DNA from: Erythroxylum novogranatense
Lineage: Eukaryota > Streptophyta > Magnoliopsida > Malpighiales > Erythroxylaceae
NCBI GenBank assembly: GCA_029891385.1
Contig: CM057230.1
Span: 39,961,858-40,025,857 of the forward strand
Length of the DNA stretch: 64,000 nucleotides
Direction of reading: 5' to 3'
The position numbers were made by a program, and so were the translations under genes. Positions within the stretch are counted from its first letter, which is position 1. Every line of letters starts with the position of its first letter. The notes under the pieces are model-generated. The model made no database searches, was not told the origin of the DNA, and saw nothing but the letters and a program-made list of their open reading frames with translations. Below are positions 10,139-20,800 of the stretch, one piece after another.

Positions 10139-10913
10139 GTGAGTAACCTAGTTGGTTCCTCGATCTTTGTGTGATAATCTGTGCTGTGAATGTGTGAATC
10201 AATAATCAATGTGAGTGATACAAATGTGAGATAAATGTGCTGCAAAAATGAATAAGTGTTCTGATTGTGAGTGATTGTACTGAATGTGTTGCTAATGTGA
10301 ATACTTATGATTATGAATCAGTGTATAGTATTACGAGTAAGTGTTCTGATCGTGACAAGTGAGTGAAGTGATAATATATGTGCTAGTGATCGTGTAAGTG
10401 TTAGTGTATGCCGGGCATGATTATAAGAGGTAATTAAACAATTGTGATGAAGCATTAGGTGTCGTGAGCTTTAAGCTCGAATATCAGTGAATAGGCCTAA
10501 AGCCAAAAAGGGAAATAGTGCATACCCAGAGGGCTCTCCTATCCCTAAAGTGAGTGGACAGTAGTGCATACCCAGAGGGCTCTCCTACTTGCCGAAATTG
10601 TGATCATTGTGAAAAGTGCCCAAATCGGGAAAGTGTTAACGCTCAGTCACAACAATGACATAAAATGAGAAATTGCATACATTATGCATCTAACTGCGTA
10701 GTGAAATCGAGAATGCGTGTGATGTATGACAATTGTGAAGTGATATGTTTGAGTTATGTTATCGTATAAATATGTAAATTGTGTACAGTGTTCTAAATTA
10801 CGTTAAAGTGTACTATGCGATATATTATGTGTATATGCATGAGTTGGGTGAACCATCGATGATGGTTTCTCACTGAGTTCGCAAACTCACTCAACATTGC
10901 TAATATTTTTCAG
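10139..10913 (+). other. Candidate second leader intron of S, with hairpins and direct repeat
   Basis: Runs from GTGAGTAACC to TTTTTCAG. It includes the hairpin GAGCTTTAAGCTC (10466-10478), a 26-bp direct repeat (10515-10540 and 10562-10587, TAGTGCATACCCAGAG...), and a double hairpin AACCATC-GAT-GATGGTT then TGAGTT..AACTCA (10851-10889) just before the acceptor. Confidence 0.45.
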
Positions 10914-11297
10914 GGCAGCGTTAGTAAGTTTCTAGCTCCCGAGATAGACGTTTTCCTGCTGTGCGAGTTCTTGGACAAGTGAAGCGATGGCTCACAGGTC
11001 GGTCAGTTGGGGCGACTTTTGAGGATGACCTAGTATAGACGTTTTTATCAGTTTCCTTTTTGGGTTACTATATTGAGACTTTAGGGGACTGATAGACTTG
11101 TCTATATTTTGGATTGATGTTATGCAATGAGATTGGAGTTTTAAATTTTAGTGATTTGCTTATTACGGTTTAATTATACTGATGCCATGCGAGTATTTAG
11201 TGATAGTTGCGAGCGGTAGCACTTCCTTGCTGTGGGATATGCGTCGGTAAGACCCACGGGCGTCCTGGTGTGTACCCTATGGTGAGGGGGCGCTACA

Positions 11298-12382
11298 TAG
11301 TGTGTCAACAAGTCAAGGTTGAACATCAGGCACCTTCAGGCAAGTTAGGGCCATTGTCTATTCCTGAATGGAAGTGGCAAAGAGTAACCATGGATTTTCT
11401 AATGGGTTTGCCCAAGACTAGTAGGAAGGATGATGCCATATGGGTTATTATTGATCGGTTGACGAAATCAGCCCATTTTTTGGAAATCAAACAGACTGAT
11501 TCTTTGCATGTGTTAGCAAAGAAGTATATTGATGAGATAGTAAGATTACATGGGATTCTAGATTCTATAGTTTCTGACAGGGATCCTCGATTCACTTCAA
11601 GATTTTGGGGAAGCTTACAAGAGGATCTGAGGACCAGGTTGAATTTTAGTATAGTTTTTCACCCCCAGACAGATGGCCAATTTGAGAGAACCATTCAGAC
11701 TCTTGAGGAAATGCTCAGGGCATGTGTGATGGATTTTAAAGGAGCATGGGATGAGCATTTTCCATTGGCTGAATTTGTTTACAATAATTCGTACCACTCA
11801 AGTATTCAGATGGCCCCTTATGAAGCATTGTATGGAAGGAGATGTGGAACTCCAATATGCTGGGATGAAGAAAGAGAAAGGAAATTATTAGCGCCAGAGT
11901 TACTTCAGATGATAATGGATAAGGTCAATTTAATTAAGCAACGACTTAAAATGACTCAAGATAGAATGAAGAGTTATACTGATGCACACCGAAAGGAAAT
12001 GGAGTATGAAGTAGGAGAGATAGTTTTCTTTAAGACATCTCCATGGAAAGGAGTGATGAGATTCGGTAAGAAGGGCAAGTTAAGCATAAGATATGTTGGT
12101 CCCTATGAGATTGTTGAAAGGAGTGGACCGCTAGTCTATAGGTTGGCGTTGCCACCAGAATTGTCACAGATACATAACGTCTTTCATGTGTCCATGTTGA
12201 GGAGGCATAGATTGGACCCCTCTCACATCATTCAGACCACTGAGGTTCAATTAAGAGATGATCTGAGTTATGAGGAGATTCTAGTGAAGGTCTTGGACAC
12301 CAAGGAAAAGGTCCTCAGGAACAAGACATTTCAACTAGTAAAAGACCTATGGAGAAACCATTTTGCAGAAGTGGCCACGTGA
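11298..12382 (+). pseudogene. pol: Integrase catalytic core and C-terminal domains of element A
   Basis: Integrase inserts the cDNA into the genome. This 3' part is open to the stop at 12380 and keeps the DDE core: TMDFLMGLP (first Asp), IVSDRDPRF (second Asp), GQFERTIQTLEEML (Glu). The GPY/F module follows (YVGPYEIVERSGPLVYRL, HNVFHVSMLRR), then a chromodomain-like tail (KVLRNKTFQLVKDLWRNH). It has lost its N-terminal zinc domain to solo LTR S. The frame runs back into the LTR tail, where an in-frame ATG (11279) would allow a 367-residue product beginning with LTR-encoded residues. No evidence shows it is expressed; the surviving frame may be chance. Confidence 0.9.
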
Positions 12383-12460
12383 GAGCCCTTGGAAGCCATG
12401 AAGGAGAAGTATCCATGACTCTTCAATGACTCAGGTAATAATTTCGAGGACGATTAATTT
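12383..12460 (+). other. 3' end of A interior, degenerate polypurine tract
   Basis: After the integrase stop the C-terminal coding relic (EPLEAMKEKYP) continues with a stop, then TTTCGAGGACGA, the block that precedes the polypurine tract in B, C and D. The G-rich tract itself is not recognisable here. Confidence 0.5.
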
Positions 12461-12984
12461 TGATTAAATTAATTTTGAGGTCTCACTACATTAATACATA
12501 TTGGAATTAATGAGCTTACTAATGTGGGTAAGATAATATGACATAGGTTAAGGGAATTGAAGTATTAAAGTAGTAAGAGTCTGTAAGGGCAAATTTGGTA
12601 AGTCTCATAAGCTTAGAAACCATAAAATGTACACTGTGCAATCATTAAAGGTATAAAAGGAGAAGATAAAGGTTGGGCTTGAGTTGGAAGAAGCCAAAAA
12701 TGTGATTAAAGAGAGAGAGAAGAGAGATTTCGATAGTTAAGAGGAAAGAAGATAGTTAAGCTAGGGTTTCATCTTTTCTAAGCCTCCTAAAGAGATTTTG
12801 AGATTGTTCAAGAAGGGAAAAGGTAAAAGAAGATAAGAGCTTTCTTTTGAACCAAACGTCCCTTCAGTCGGTAAAGATTTAAGGTAAGAACATTTTTAAT
12901 GTCTTGGATTTTTGGAAGGTTTTGGTTTATGAAGCTTAGGAGAAGCATGTGTTTAGATACTCTAGGACCAATTTTAGTAAATGT
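12461..12984 (+). repeat. 3' LTR of element A, left piece
   Basis: Starts TGATTAAATTAATTTTGAGG and aligns with 1962-2500, including TATA at 12651. It ends at 12984 where element C is inserted (flank AATGT) and resumes at 22005. Confidence 0.9.
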
Positions 12985-14472
12985 TGTTGGACCCCAAACT
13001 TTTCATGAAATTTTGAAGTATAAATTGACATTAGATGAGGAATTTGTGGTGAATTATTCATGTGCAAAGAAAAAGACAATTCAAGAATGTGAATTATTAT
13101 ATGAGATTAAGATAGGTGAAATATGCTTTTATTATTGATGTTTATGATTAATTATCGCTTAAAATAGTGTTTTGAGTTTAAATAGAATTGATAGTGAATG
13201 AATTGCTTTAAATGGGAGTGAAAAGCAAGAAACGAATAATGAAAGTGTTAGATTTTGGAGAATTGAAAATCTGAAATTTTGAGGATGAATAGTAGCAGAA
13301 AATGGCAATTTGGATGTGAAATCTTTGTGAATTTTTCTGGCTTGATCTAGGCAGAATTGGATCAAATGATCTTCATGAAAGTTGTAGCTTCTGTTGATAA
13401 CTTTCTATCGCCATAAAGTATGATATTTTTGATATCGAGATTGAAAGTTATGACCATTCGAATTTAAGTGTATTTTGCTTTGTGTTTGGAAAATGCTTAT
13501 AGAGTAAGTTTGTGGGTACTATTTTTTAAGGAAAATTCTGGACTGATGTAGTTTGAATTGGATTAAGTGGTCTACATGAAAGTTATAGAGAAATTTCATA
13601 GCTTTACAATGATTTGTAAGATGTTAATTTTGATTGTGGAAATTGAAAGAAGTGAAATTGTGAAGTTTGGATGTGGTATAGGATGACAAAATTCTGGCAG
13701 AAATTTTGATTGAAAAATTGACTTACCTAGAGGTTGAATTTTTTTTGAATTTCTTCATGGAAGTTTTATATTATGTTCTGATCTTTCCATTGGTGTAAAG
13801 TATGGAAATTTTGGGCTATGAAATAGGAAGTTATGAGTTTTACAAGTTTTTGTTACAGTTTGGCATGATCATGAGTGGACAGAAACTTTGAAGGGGTTTT
13901 TAACTCCCTTAGGGGCTAAATTGATCTTTCTGTCCTTCATAAAAGTTGTAGGTTGCTTTTTTTTCTTTTCATTGATATAAAGTATGACATTTTTGGACCT
14001 TGTAGTTGAAAGATAGAAATTTTAGAAGTTGTGTTACTGTTTAGGGTAATTCGACCCTTGTCCGTTCTTTTGCTTCTAACTTTTTCGTTCGACATCCGAT
14101 TGATTTAATTTTTCAAGAGTTGGATTCCTAAGACACTCCTATACCTCTCCATTAAAATTTTGGATTTTGAGATTAATCTAAAAAAGATTGATTGAATCAA
14201 AGTGAGAGGATTGATTAAAGAGTTTGAGTTGGACATTTTTCTGAACATGCTTAGGTATTTTGGTGATATCTTGATCTGTAGAGATCCAATTAAGTTGATT
14301 TTTGTTTCTAAATAAACTGGAGACATGGATATACAAGTTATCTGAAGGAATCGAATTTCAATTTAGTCCCTAAGATTTTCAATTTCTGAATTGAATATTA
14401 AAGTTATAAGAATATATAAGGGAAAATTAGGCATGACACTTAAGATTATAAGACATAACGCTTAAAGGAAGG

Positions 14473-14512
14473 GGCAAAATGGACATTGAATCCTCATTAA
14501 GGGCATAAAAAG
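14473..14512 (+). promoter_or_regulatory. Core promoter in 5' LTR of C
   Basis: GGCAAAATGGACATTG, about 15 bp, then AAGGGCATAAAAAG. In the 3' LTR the TATA is GGTATAAAAA (19351). Same layout as in A and the 1-692 fragment. Confidence 0.55.
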
Positions 14513-14910
14513 AAGAAGAAATGGGTGTGTTGTTGGAAAAGGAAAAAAGAGAGTCGTGGAAGACGAAGAGAAGAAGAGAAAATTAGGGTTTTGGAAATTT
14601 TGAAGATTTTGAAGACTTTGAGGCTAAAGCAAGTAAGTATAAGTTTATTCCATCTTGTTTTGGTTAGATGAAACCCAAATATAGCTTAACATGTGTGGGA
14701 AATCTTTTAGGAATGGTTTATGTAAAGGTTTTATTGTTTGGTTAATGATCAAAGATAGATTTTGATGTTTTGTTAATGATATTGGTTTGAAATGAGCTTG
14801 GAAATGAAGTAGAAGAGATGTTTTAATGTTAAAATAGGTTATATTTGAAAGATGAGAAGTTTATGGGTGATGAATGTTGAGAAAAGGTCTTTGGAATGAG
14901 TTTCCAGGAA

Positions 14911-14995
14911 TGTTCGCCGTAGCAAACTGCTGGCCTCGCCGCGGCGCACACCACCAAATTCGCCGCGGTGAGCTTCTTCACGCCACGGCGAGGAC
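14911..14995 (+). repeat. Short CpG-rich palindrome patch in 5' LTR of C
   Basis: CGCCGCGGCGCAC, CGCCGCGGTGAG and CGCCACGGCGAG variants, fewer and more decayed than in S and B. The 3' LTR counterpart at 19762-19822 has decayed further (GTTGCAGCGAG). Confidence 0.75.
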
Positions 14996-15540
14996 CCATT
15001 TTCCTGCACAGACATACTTTGGTATTTTACGTATAACGTTTATTTTAGGTTTCCAAATAAGGTGATTTTTAATTCGTTGTAAACTAGAGACTTAGAGCTA
15101 CAAGTTTGGTGAAGAAATAAAATTGAATTTAAGTCTTTAAAGATTTGATATTGTGGATGGAAGTTGAGTATAGATTATAGTGTCAGCATAAGGTTAGTCC
15201 CAACATGTTTGGGGTATAACTTCCATGCTTCTGAAACAAATTGAATGATTTTGGAGTCATTAGAAACTTAATACAATGGGGAACATTTTTTTAGAAGAGA
15301 CTATTACCAGATTTTGTCAGTTACTTGATCATAGTGATCATGGAAAATTGACCCGAATGTTTGGACTTTTGGAAGAGTTTGAGTTTTTAAAATTTATCTT
15401 AGTGAATATGCAATATATGGGTCCTCAAATTGTATTCCTATTGAATGAGAATTTTTGGATTTGATAAAGGGAATCAAGGAAGGCAAGAGGATCAAAGAGG
15501 AGAGACATCTTTTAAGCATGTATCCAAGCAAGGAATTCAG

Positions 15541-16231
15541 GTGGGTGCATGTTTATAATTTAAATAAGCTACTATTTTTTTCTTTAAATCAAAGAAGTTT
15601 TCTGATTTCACTTGCATCATAAGTGTTGCATTATTGTTTATGAATGACTTGTGAAACATGCTATATGTTGTTACATGATTTGAGTGATATTTTGAAAAAG
15701 ATGCATGTTATGAAATCATGTTTTCAAGAATGGTTTTCAAGATATACATCAAGTATATGATAAGCAAGTTTTCAAGAAAAGTGCCATTTTGGGCAACAAG
15801 TTACAAGATTTTGAAAGCTATGTGTTAAGTGGGTTTGTGGTAGTCCCTCAAGAACCGTCACGTACATATTGACCCAAGAATAGGCTTCTCCCGCCTGCCC
15901 GCTAGTGTCACGGAGCTCCTTCAAGGACTCCCTCAAGAAATTATGACTACACAGGATCATTTCGATGGAAATGTGTAGTGCGTCATGAATTTTGACTTAC
16001 CCAAACCATTCTGATGTGTTTATGTGCTCATGTTATGTTTGATCAAGTTGATGCATTCATGATTTGCAACTTATGGATTTTGGCTGAAAGCCTAGAAAAC
16101 ATGCGTTTTATAAACTCAATGAAAGGTTTCTAAGACAAGTGAACTGTTTTCAAGGCTTTTGCTTATCTTTTATTATAAACGTGTTATCCACGAGCTGTAA
16201 AGCTCACCCCCCTCTTCATCCCCATCTCCAG
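15541..16231 (+). other. Candidate leader intron in 5' LTR of C with covarying hairpins
   Basis: TTCAG|GTGGGT to CCCCATCTCCAG. Hairpin I: GGAG-C-TCCTT / AAGGA-CTCC. Hairpin II: ACTACACA (15946-15953) pairs with TGTGTAGT (15972-15979). Hairpin III: GAGCT-GTAA-AGCTC. In the 3' LTR (20366-21035) the 3' arm of hairpin II is deleted. Confidence 0.45.
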
Positions 16232-17199
16232 GTATCAAGATGGAGATAGGATGAAAGAAAGTTTAGACGTTCGTTCATTATGTATATGATTGGCTTTTAA
16301 GTTAATTTGTTGTAAGATTCAGATCTCAGACATTATGAAAATTTTGGGATTTTTGTATCTTGTGCATTTTGGATTTTGATATTGATGTTATAACATGGCT
16401 TGGAATGCCACTAAGATTTTGTAAGCATGTATTTCTTTGATGTAATTGAATTATGGAATTGTGTATAGAATCGAATTGTGAACGTGCCTTGGATATTGAA
16501 GTACCATATGTGTATATGAATATGATTAATTGTGTTTGTATTCTGGACAAGAGGTCCGATGATTGATGTGATGGATTTGAAATATTGAAGTGCTTATGTG
16601 TGTATGATTTGTGGGTATATTGACTCGAGTGGGTTTTTATCGCAAATGAAAAGTAAGAGTTTAAAATGATGGGGTATGATTGTACAAGAAGAATTTTCAT
16701 GAATTGAGATTTGATTGAGGATAAATTTCCAAATGGGAAATTGTGTTGCTTTGTATGAGATTGAATAAAGAAAAAAGAAAGGAAAAAATTTTTATACTGA
16801 TTTCGGATCGATTTAGACCGAGTGTGTCTTTAGAGTTTCCAACACTAGTTTTTTTAAGTTACACATTCTCGGATGTCGAAAATTTGTTTCAGTTCGATTG
16901 AACCGTTTGTTTGCTTTGATTTTGAGCCAATTCATTTTGCTTTCGATTTCTTTTGCTTTCACTAAGTATAAGTTTGTTCACGTTTTGTACATGTGTTCGA
17001 TTTATGATTCCGAGGTTGGGTTTCGAAAACGGGATCCAACATTTGTGGTTGATTGATTCGTTTTGTTTCTTTGTTTCTGAAATTTTGTAAATCCGAGCCT
17101 TTCGATTTTCCTATGCCTCATTAAGAATTCAATTTGTTTTTGATATGTGATTCCGTTTTTCTATTGGGGTCCAGTTTTGAAATCGGGTCCCAACATTTG

Positions 17200-17211
17200 T
17201 GGTATCAGAGC
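17200..17211 (+). other. Primer binding site of C (tRNA-iMet)
   Basis: TGGTATCAGAGC, 4 bp after the LTR end. Confidence 0.9.
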
Positions 17212-17831
17212 GCCAGTATTAGGATCTTACATAGGCACATGTGTTTAAGTGATATGCATGAGAAATTGAAAGGAGTTTGAAAGGATAGAATTGAATTAGT
17301 GAGAATGTGATATTGATGTGAATAAATTTTCATGAATTATTTGAAGAACCTAATTGATTGTTTGACTAAGGTGATGAGTTATATGATCGATCATAAGAAT
17401 GTGTATGATATTAAGGTTAGAATGTCATGATGATTAGGCTTCTTTGATCACTTTGTTGATTTGATCTTGAATATACATTTGTGAGATGAAATAAGGGATA
17501 CTTGAAAGATGAGTTGAAAGATAGAGATATATGTATAGAAGTTCAAAGGTTGATTTTGAATGATAATTGGTCCATATTAAGGTTATTAAGAATTGGACCA
17601 TTGACTTGTGTAAATAGATTAAGAAACGTTGATTTATGGATATAGTGATTTGATATGATAGTGGTGTATTTGACATAAGAAGTGAAAAAAATTGTGAATA
17701 AGTTGAGATATAAGTATGATGAGGAATTAGATAAGAAAGTGATTGACTATGATCATTTAGAAGAAATTATGCGAAAGAATGTGTTACTTGGTGATTCTTA
17801 TATTAGAATTTTGAGGACGAAATTCTTTTAC

Positions 17832-17843
17832 GAGGGGGAGAAA
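17832..17843 (+). other. Polypurine tract of C
   Basis: GAGGGGGAGAAA immediately before the 3' LTR start TGTTGG. Confidence 0.85.
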
Positions 17844-20800
17844 TGTTGGACCCCAAACTTTTCTTAAAAATTTGAAGTATAAATTGGCATTAGATGAGGA
17901 ATTTGTGGTGAATTATTCTTGTGCAAAGAAAAAGACAATTCAAGAATGTGAATTGTTACACGAGATTAAGATAGGTGAAATATGCTTTTATTATTGATGT
18001 TTATGATTAATTATCGCTTAAAATGGTGCTTTGAGTTTAAATAGAATTGATAGTGAATGAATTGCTTTAAATGGGAGTGAAAAGCAAGAAACGAATAATG
18101 AAAATGTTAGATTTTGGAGAATTGAAAATCTGAAATTTTGATGATGAATAGTAGCAAAAAATGGCAATTTGGATGTGAATTTTTCTGGCTTGATCTAGCC
18201 AAAATTGGATCAAATGATCTTCATGAAAGTTGTAGCATTTGTTGATAACTTTCAATCGCCATTAATTATGATATTTTTGATATCGGGATTGAAAGTTATG
18301 ACCATTTGAATTTAAGTGTATTTTGCTTTGTATTTGGAAAATGCTTATAGAGTAAGTTTGTGGGTACTGTGTTTTAAGGAAAATTCTGGACTGATGTAGT
18401 TTAAATTGGATTAAGTGGTCTACATGAAAGTTATAGAGAAATTTCATAGCTTTACAATGATGTATAAGATGTTAATTTTGATTGTGGAAATTGAAAGACG
18501 TGAAATTGTGAAGTTTGGATGTGGTATAGGATGACAAAATTCTGGCAGAAATTTTGATTGAAAAATTAACTTACCTAGAGGTTGAAATTTCTTTGAATTT
18601 CTTCATGGAAGTTTTATATTATGTTCTGATCTTTCCATTGGTGTAAATTATAGAAATTTTGGGCTATGAAATAGGAAGATATGAGTTTTATAAGTTTCTG
18701 TTACTGTTTGGCATGATCATTAGTGGACATAAACTTTGAAGGGGTTTTTGACTCCCTTAGGGGCCAAATTGATCTTTCTGTCCTTTATGAAAGTTGTAGG
18801 TTGCTTTTTTTTTCTTTTCATTGATATAAAGTATGACATTTTTGGACCTTTTAGTTGAAAGATAGAAATTTTAGAAGTTGTGTTACAGTTTAGGGTAATT
18901 CGACCCTTGCCTGTTCTTTTGCTTCTAACTTTTCCGTCTGACATCCGATTGATTTGATTTTTCAAGAGTTGGATTCCTAAGACACTCCTCTACCTCTCCA
19001 TGAAAATTTTGGATTTTGAGATTAATCTAAAAAAGATTGATTGAATCAAAGTGAGAGGATTGATTAAAGAGTTTGAGTTGGACATTTTTCTGAACATACT
19101 TAGGTATTTTGGTGATATCTTGATCTGTAGAGATCCAATTAAGTTGATTTTTTTTCTAAATAAACTGGGGACATGGATCTACAAGTTATTTGAAAAAATC
19201 GAATTTCAATTCAGTCCTTAAGATTTTCAATTTCTGAATTTAAGTATTAAAGTTATAAGAATATATAAGGGCAAATTGGGCATGACACTTAAGATTATAA
19301 GACATAAGGCTTAAAGGAAGGGGCAAAATGGACATTGCATCCTCATTAAGGGTATAAAAAGAAGTAGAAATGGGTGTTTTTTTGGAAAAGGAAAAAGAGA
19401 GTCGTGGAAGAAGAAGAGAAGAAGAGAAAATTAGGGTTTTGGAAATTTTGAAGATTTTGAAGACTTTAAGGCTAAAGCAAGTAAGTATAAGTTTATTCCA
19501 TCTTGTTTTGGTTAGATGAAACCCAAATATAGCTTAACATGTGTGGGAAATTTTTTACGAATGGTTTATGTAAAGGTTTTATTGTTTGGTTAATGATCAA
19601 AGATAGATTTTGATGTTTTGTTAATGATATTGGTTTGAAATAAGCTTGGAAATGAAGTAGAAGAGATGTTTTAATGTTAAGATAGGTTATATTTGAAAGA
19701 TGGGAAGTTTATGGGTGATGAATGTTGAAAAAAGGTCTTCGGAATGAGTTTCTGGGAACGTTCGCCGTGACGCACATCACCAAATTCGTTGCAGCGAGAT
19801 TTTTCAGGCCGCGGCGAGGACCCATTTTCCTCCACAGACATGCTTTTGTATTTTATGCATAACTTTTGTTGTAGGTGTCCAAATGAGGTGATTTTTAATT
19901 AGTTGTAAACTAGAGACATATAGCTACAGGTTTGGTGAAGAGATAAAATTGAAATTCAGTCTTTAAAGATCTGATATTGTGGATGAAATTTGAGTATAGA
20001 TTATAGTGTCGGCATAAGGTTAGTCCCAACATGTTTGGGGTATAACTTCCATGTTTCTGAAACAAATTGAATGATTTTAGAGTCATTAGAAACTTAAGAC
20101 AATGGGGAAAATTTTTTTAGAAGAGAATATTACCAGATTTTGTCATTTACTTGATCATAGTGATCATGGAAAATTGACCCGAATGTTTGGACTTTTGGAA
20201 GAGTTTGGGTTTTTAGAATTTATCTTAGTGAATATGCAATATATGGGTCCTCAAATTGTATTCCTATTGAATAAGAATTTTTGCATTTGATAAAGGGAAT
20301 CAAGGAAGGCAAGAGGATCAAGAGGAGAGACATCTTTTAAGCATGTATCCAAGTAAGGAATTAAGGTGGGTACATGTTTATAATTTAAATAAGCTACTGC
20401 TGTTTTCTTTAAATCAAAGAAGTTTTCTTATTTCACTTGCATCATAAGTGCTGCATTATTGTTTATGGATGACTTGTGAAACATGTTATATGTTGTTACA
20501 TGATTTGAGTGATATTTTGAAAAAGATGCATGTTATGAAATCATGTTTTCAAGAATGGTTTTCAAGATATACATCAAGTATATGATAAGCAAGTTTTCAA
20601 GAAAAGTGCCATTTTGGGCAACAAGTTACAAGATTTTGAAAGCTATGTGTTAATTGGGTTTGTGGTAATCCCTTAAGAACCGTCACATGTATGTTGACCT
20701 AAGAATAAGCTTCTCCCGCCTATCCGCTAGTGACACGGAGCTCCTTCAAGGACTCCCTCAAGAAATTATGACTACACAGGACCATGTCATGAATTTGGAC

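Larger units (their letters stand above)
8542..11297 (+). mobile_element. Solo LTR S, gypsy-type, inserted in integrase of A
   Basis: 2756 bp from TGTAACATCCCGTTACCGAT to GGGGGCGCTACA, flanked by a perfect 5-bp duplication TAGTG (8537-8541 and 11298-11302). There is no primer site or second LTR, so it is a solo LTR left by LTR-LTR recombination. It belongs with element B by both ends and by internal blocks: the duplicated GTGCATACCCAGAGGG block, the double hairpin and the CAG|GGCAGCG acceptor. It contains TATA at 9078, a CpG-rich patch at 9475-9640 and an exon-like block at 10072-10138. Confidence 0.95.
12985..17195 (+). repeat. 5' LTR of element C
   Basis: TGTTGGACCCCAAAC...GGGTCCCAACA. Promoter at 14473-14512, CpG-rich patch at 14911-14995, donor GTGGGT at 15541, hairpin I 15912-15931, hairpin II 15946-15979, hairpin III 16192-16205, acceptor ATCTCCAG at 16231. 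The stretch around 15000-15150 is homologous to LTR E at 59070-59200. Confidence 0.92.
17196..17843 (+). other. Interior of element C, non-coding
   Basis: 648 bp with no credible ORF. Primer site TGGTATCAGAGC at 17200-17211. The end keeps TTTTGAGGACGAAATTC, the block that follows pol in this superfamily, then the polypurine tract. It therefore looks like a deletion derivative of a gag-pol element that kept only the two cis-acting ends. Confidence 0.85.

Noticed and set aside
16326..16700. 124-codon minus-strand ORF, repeated at 21130-21504
   Set aside because: It is conserved only because both lie in the LTRs of element C. It is antisense to the likely transcript, has simple Ser/His/Ile-rich composition and no domain.
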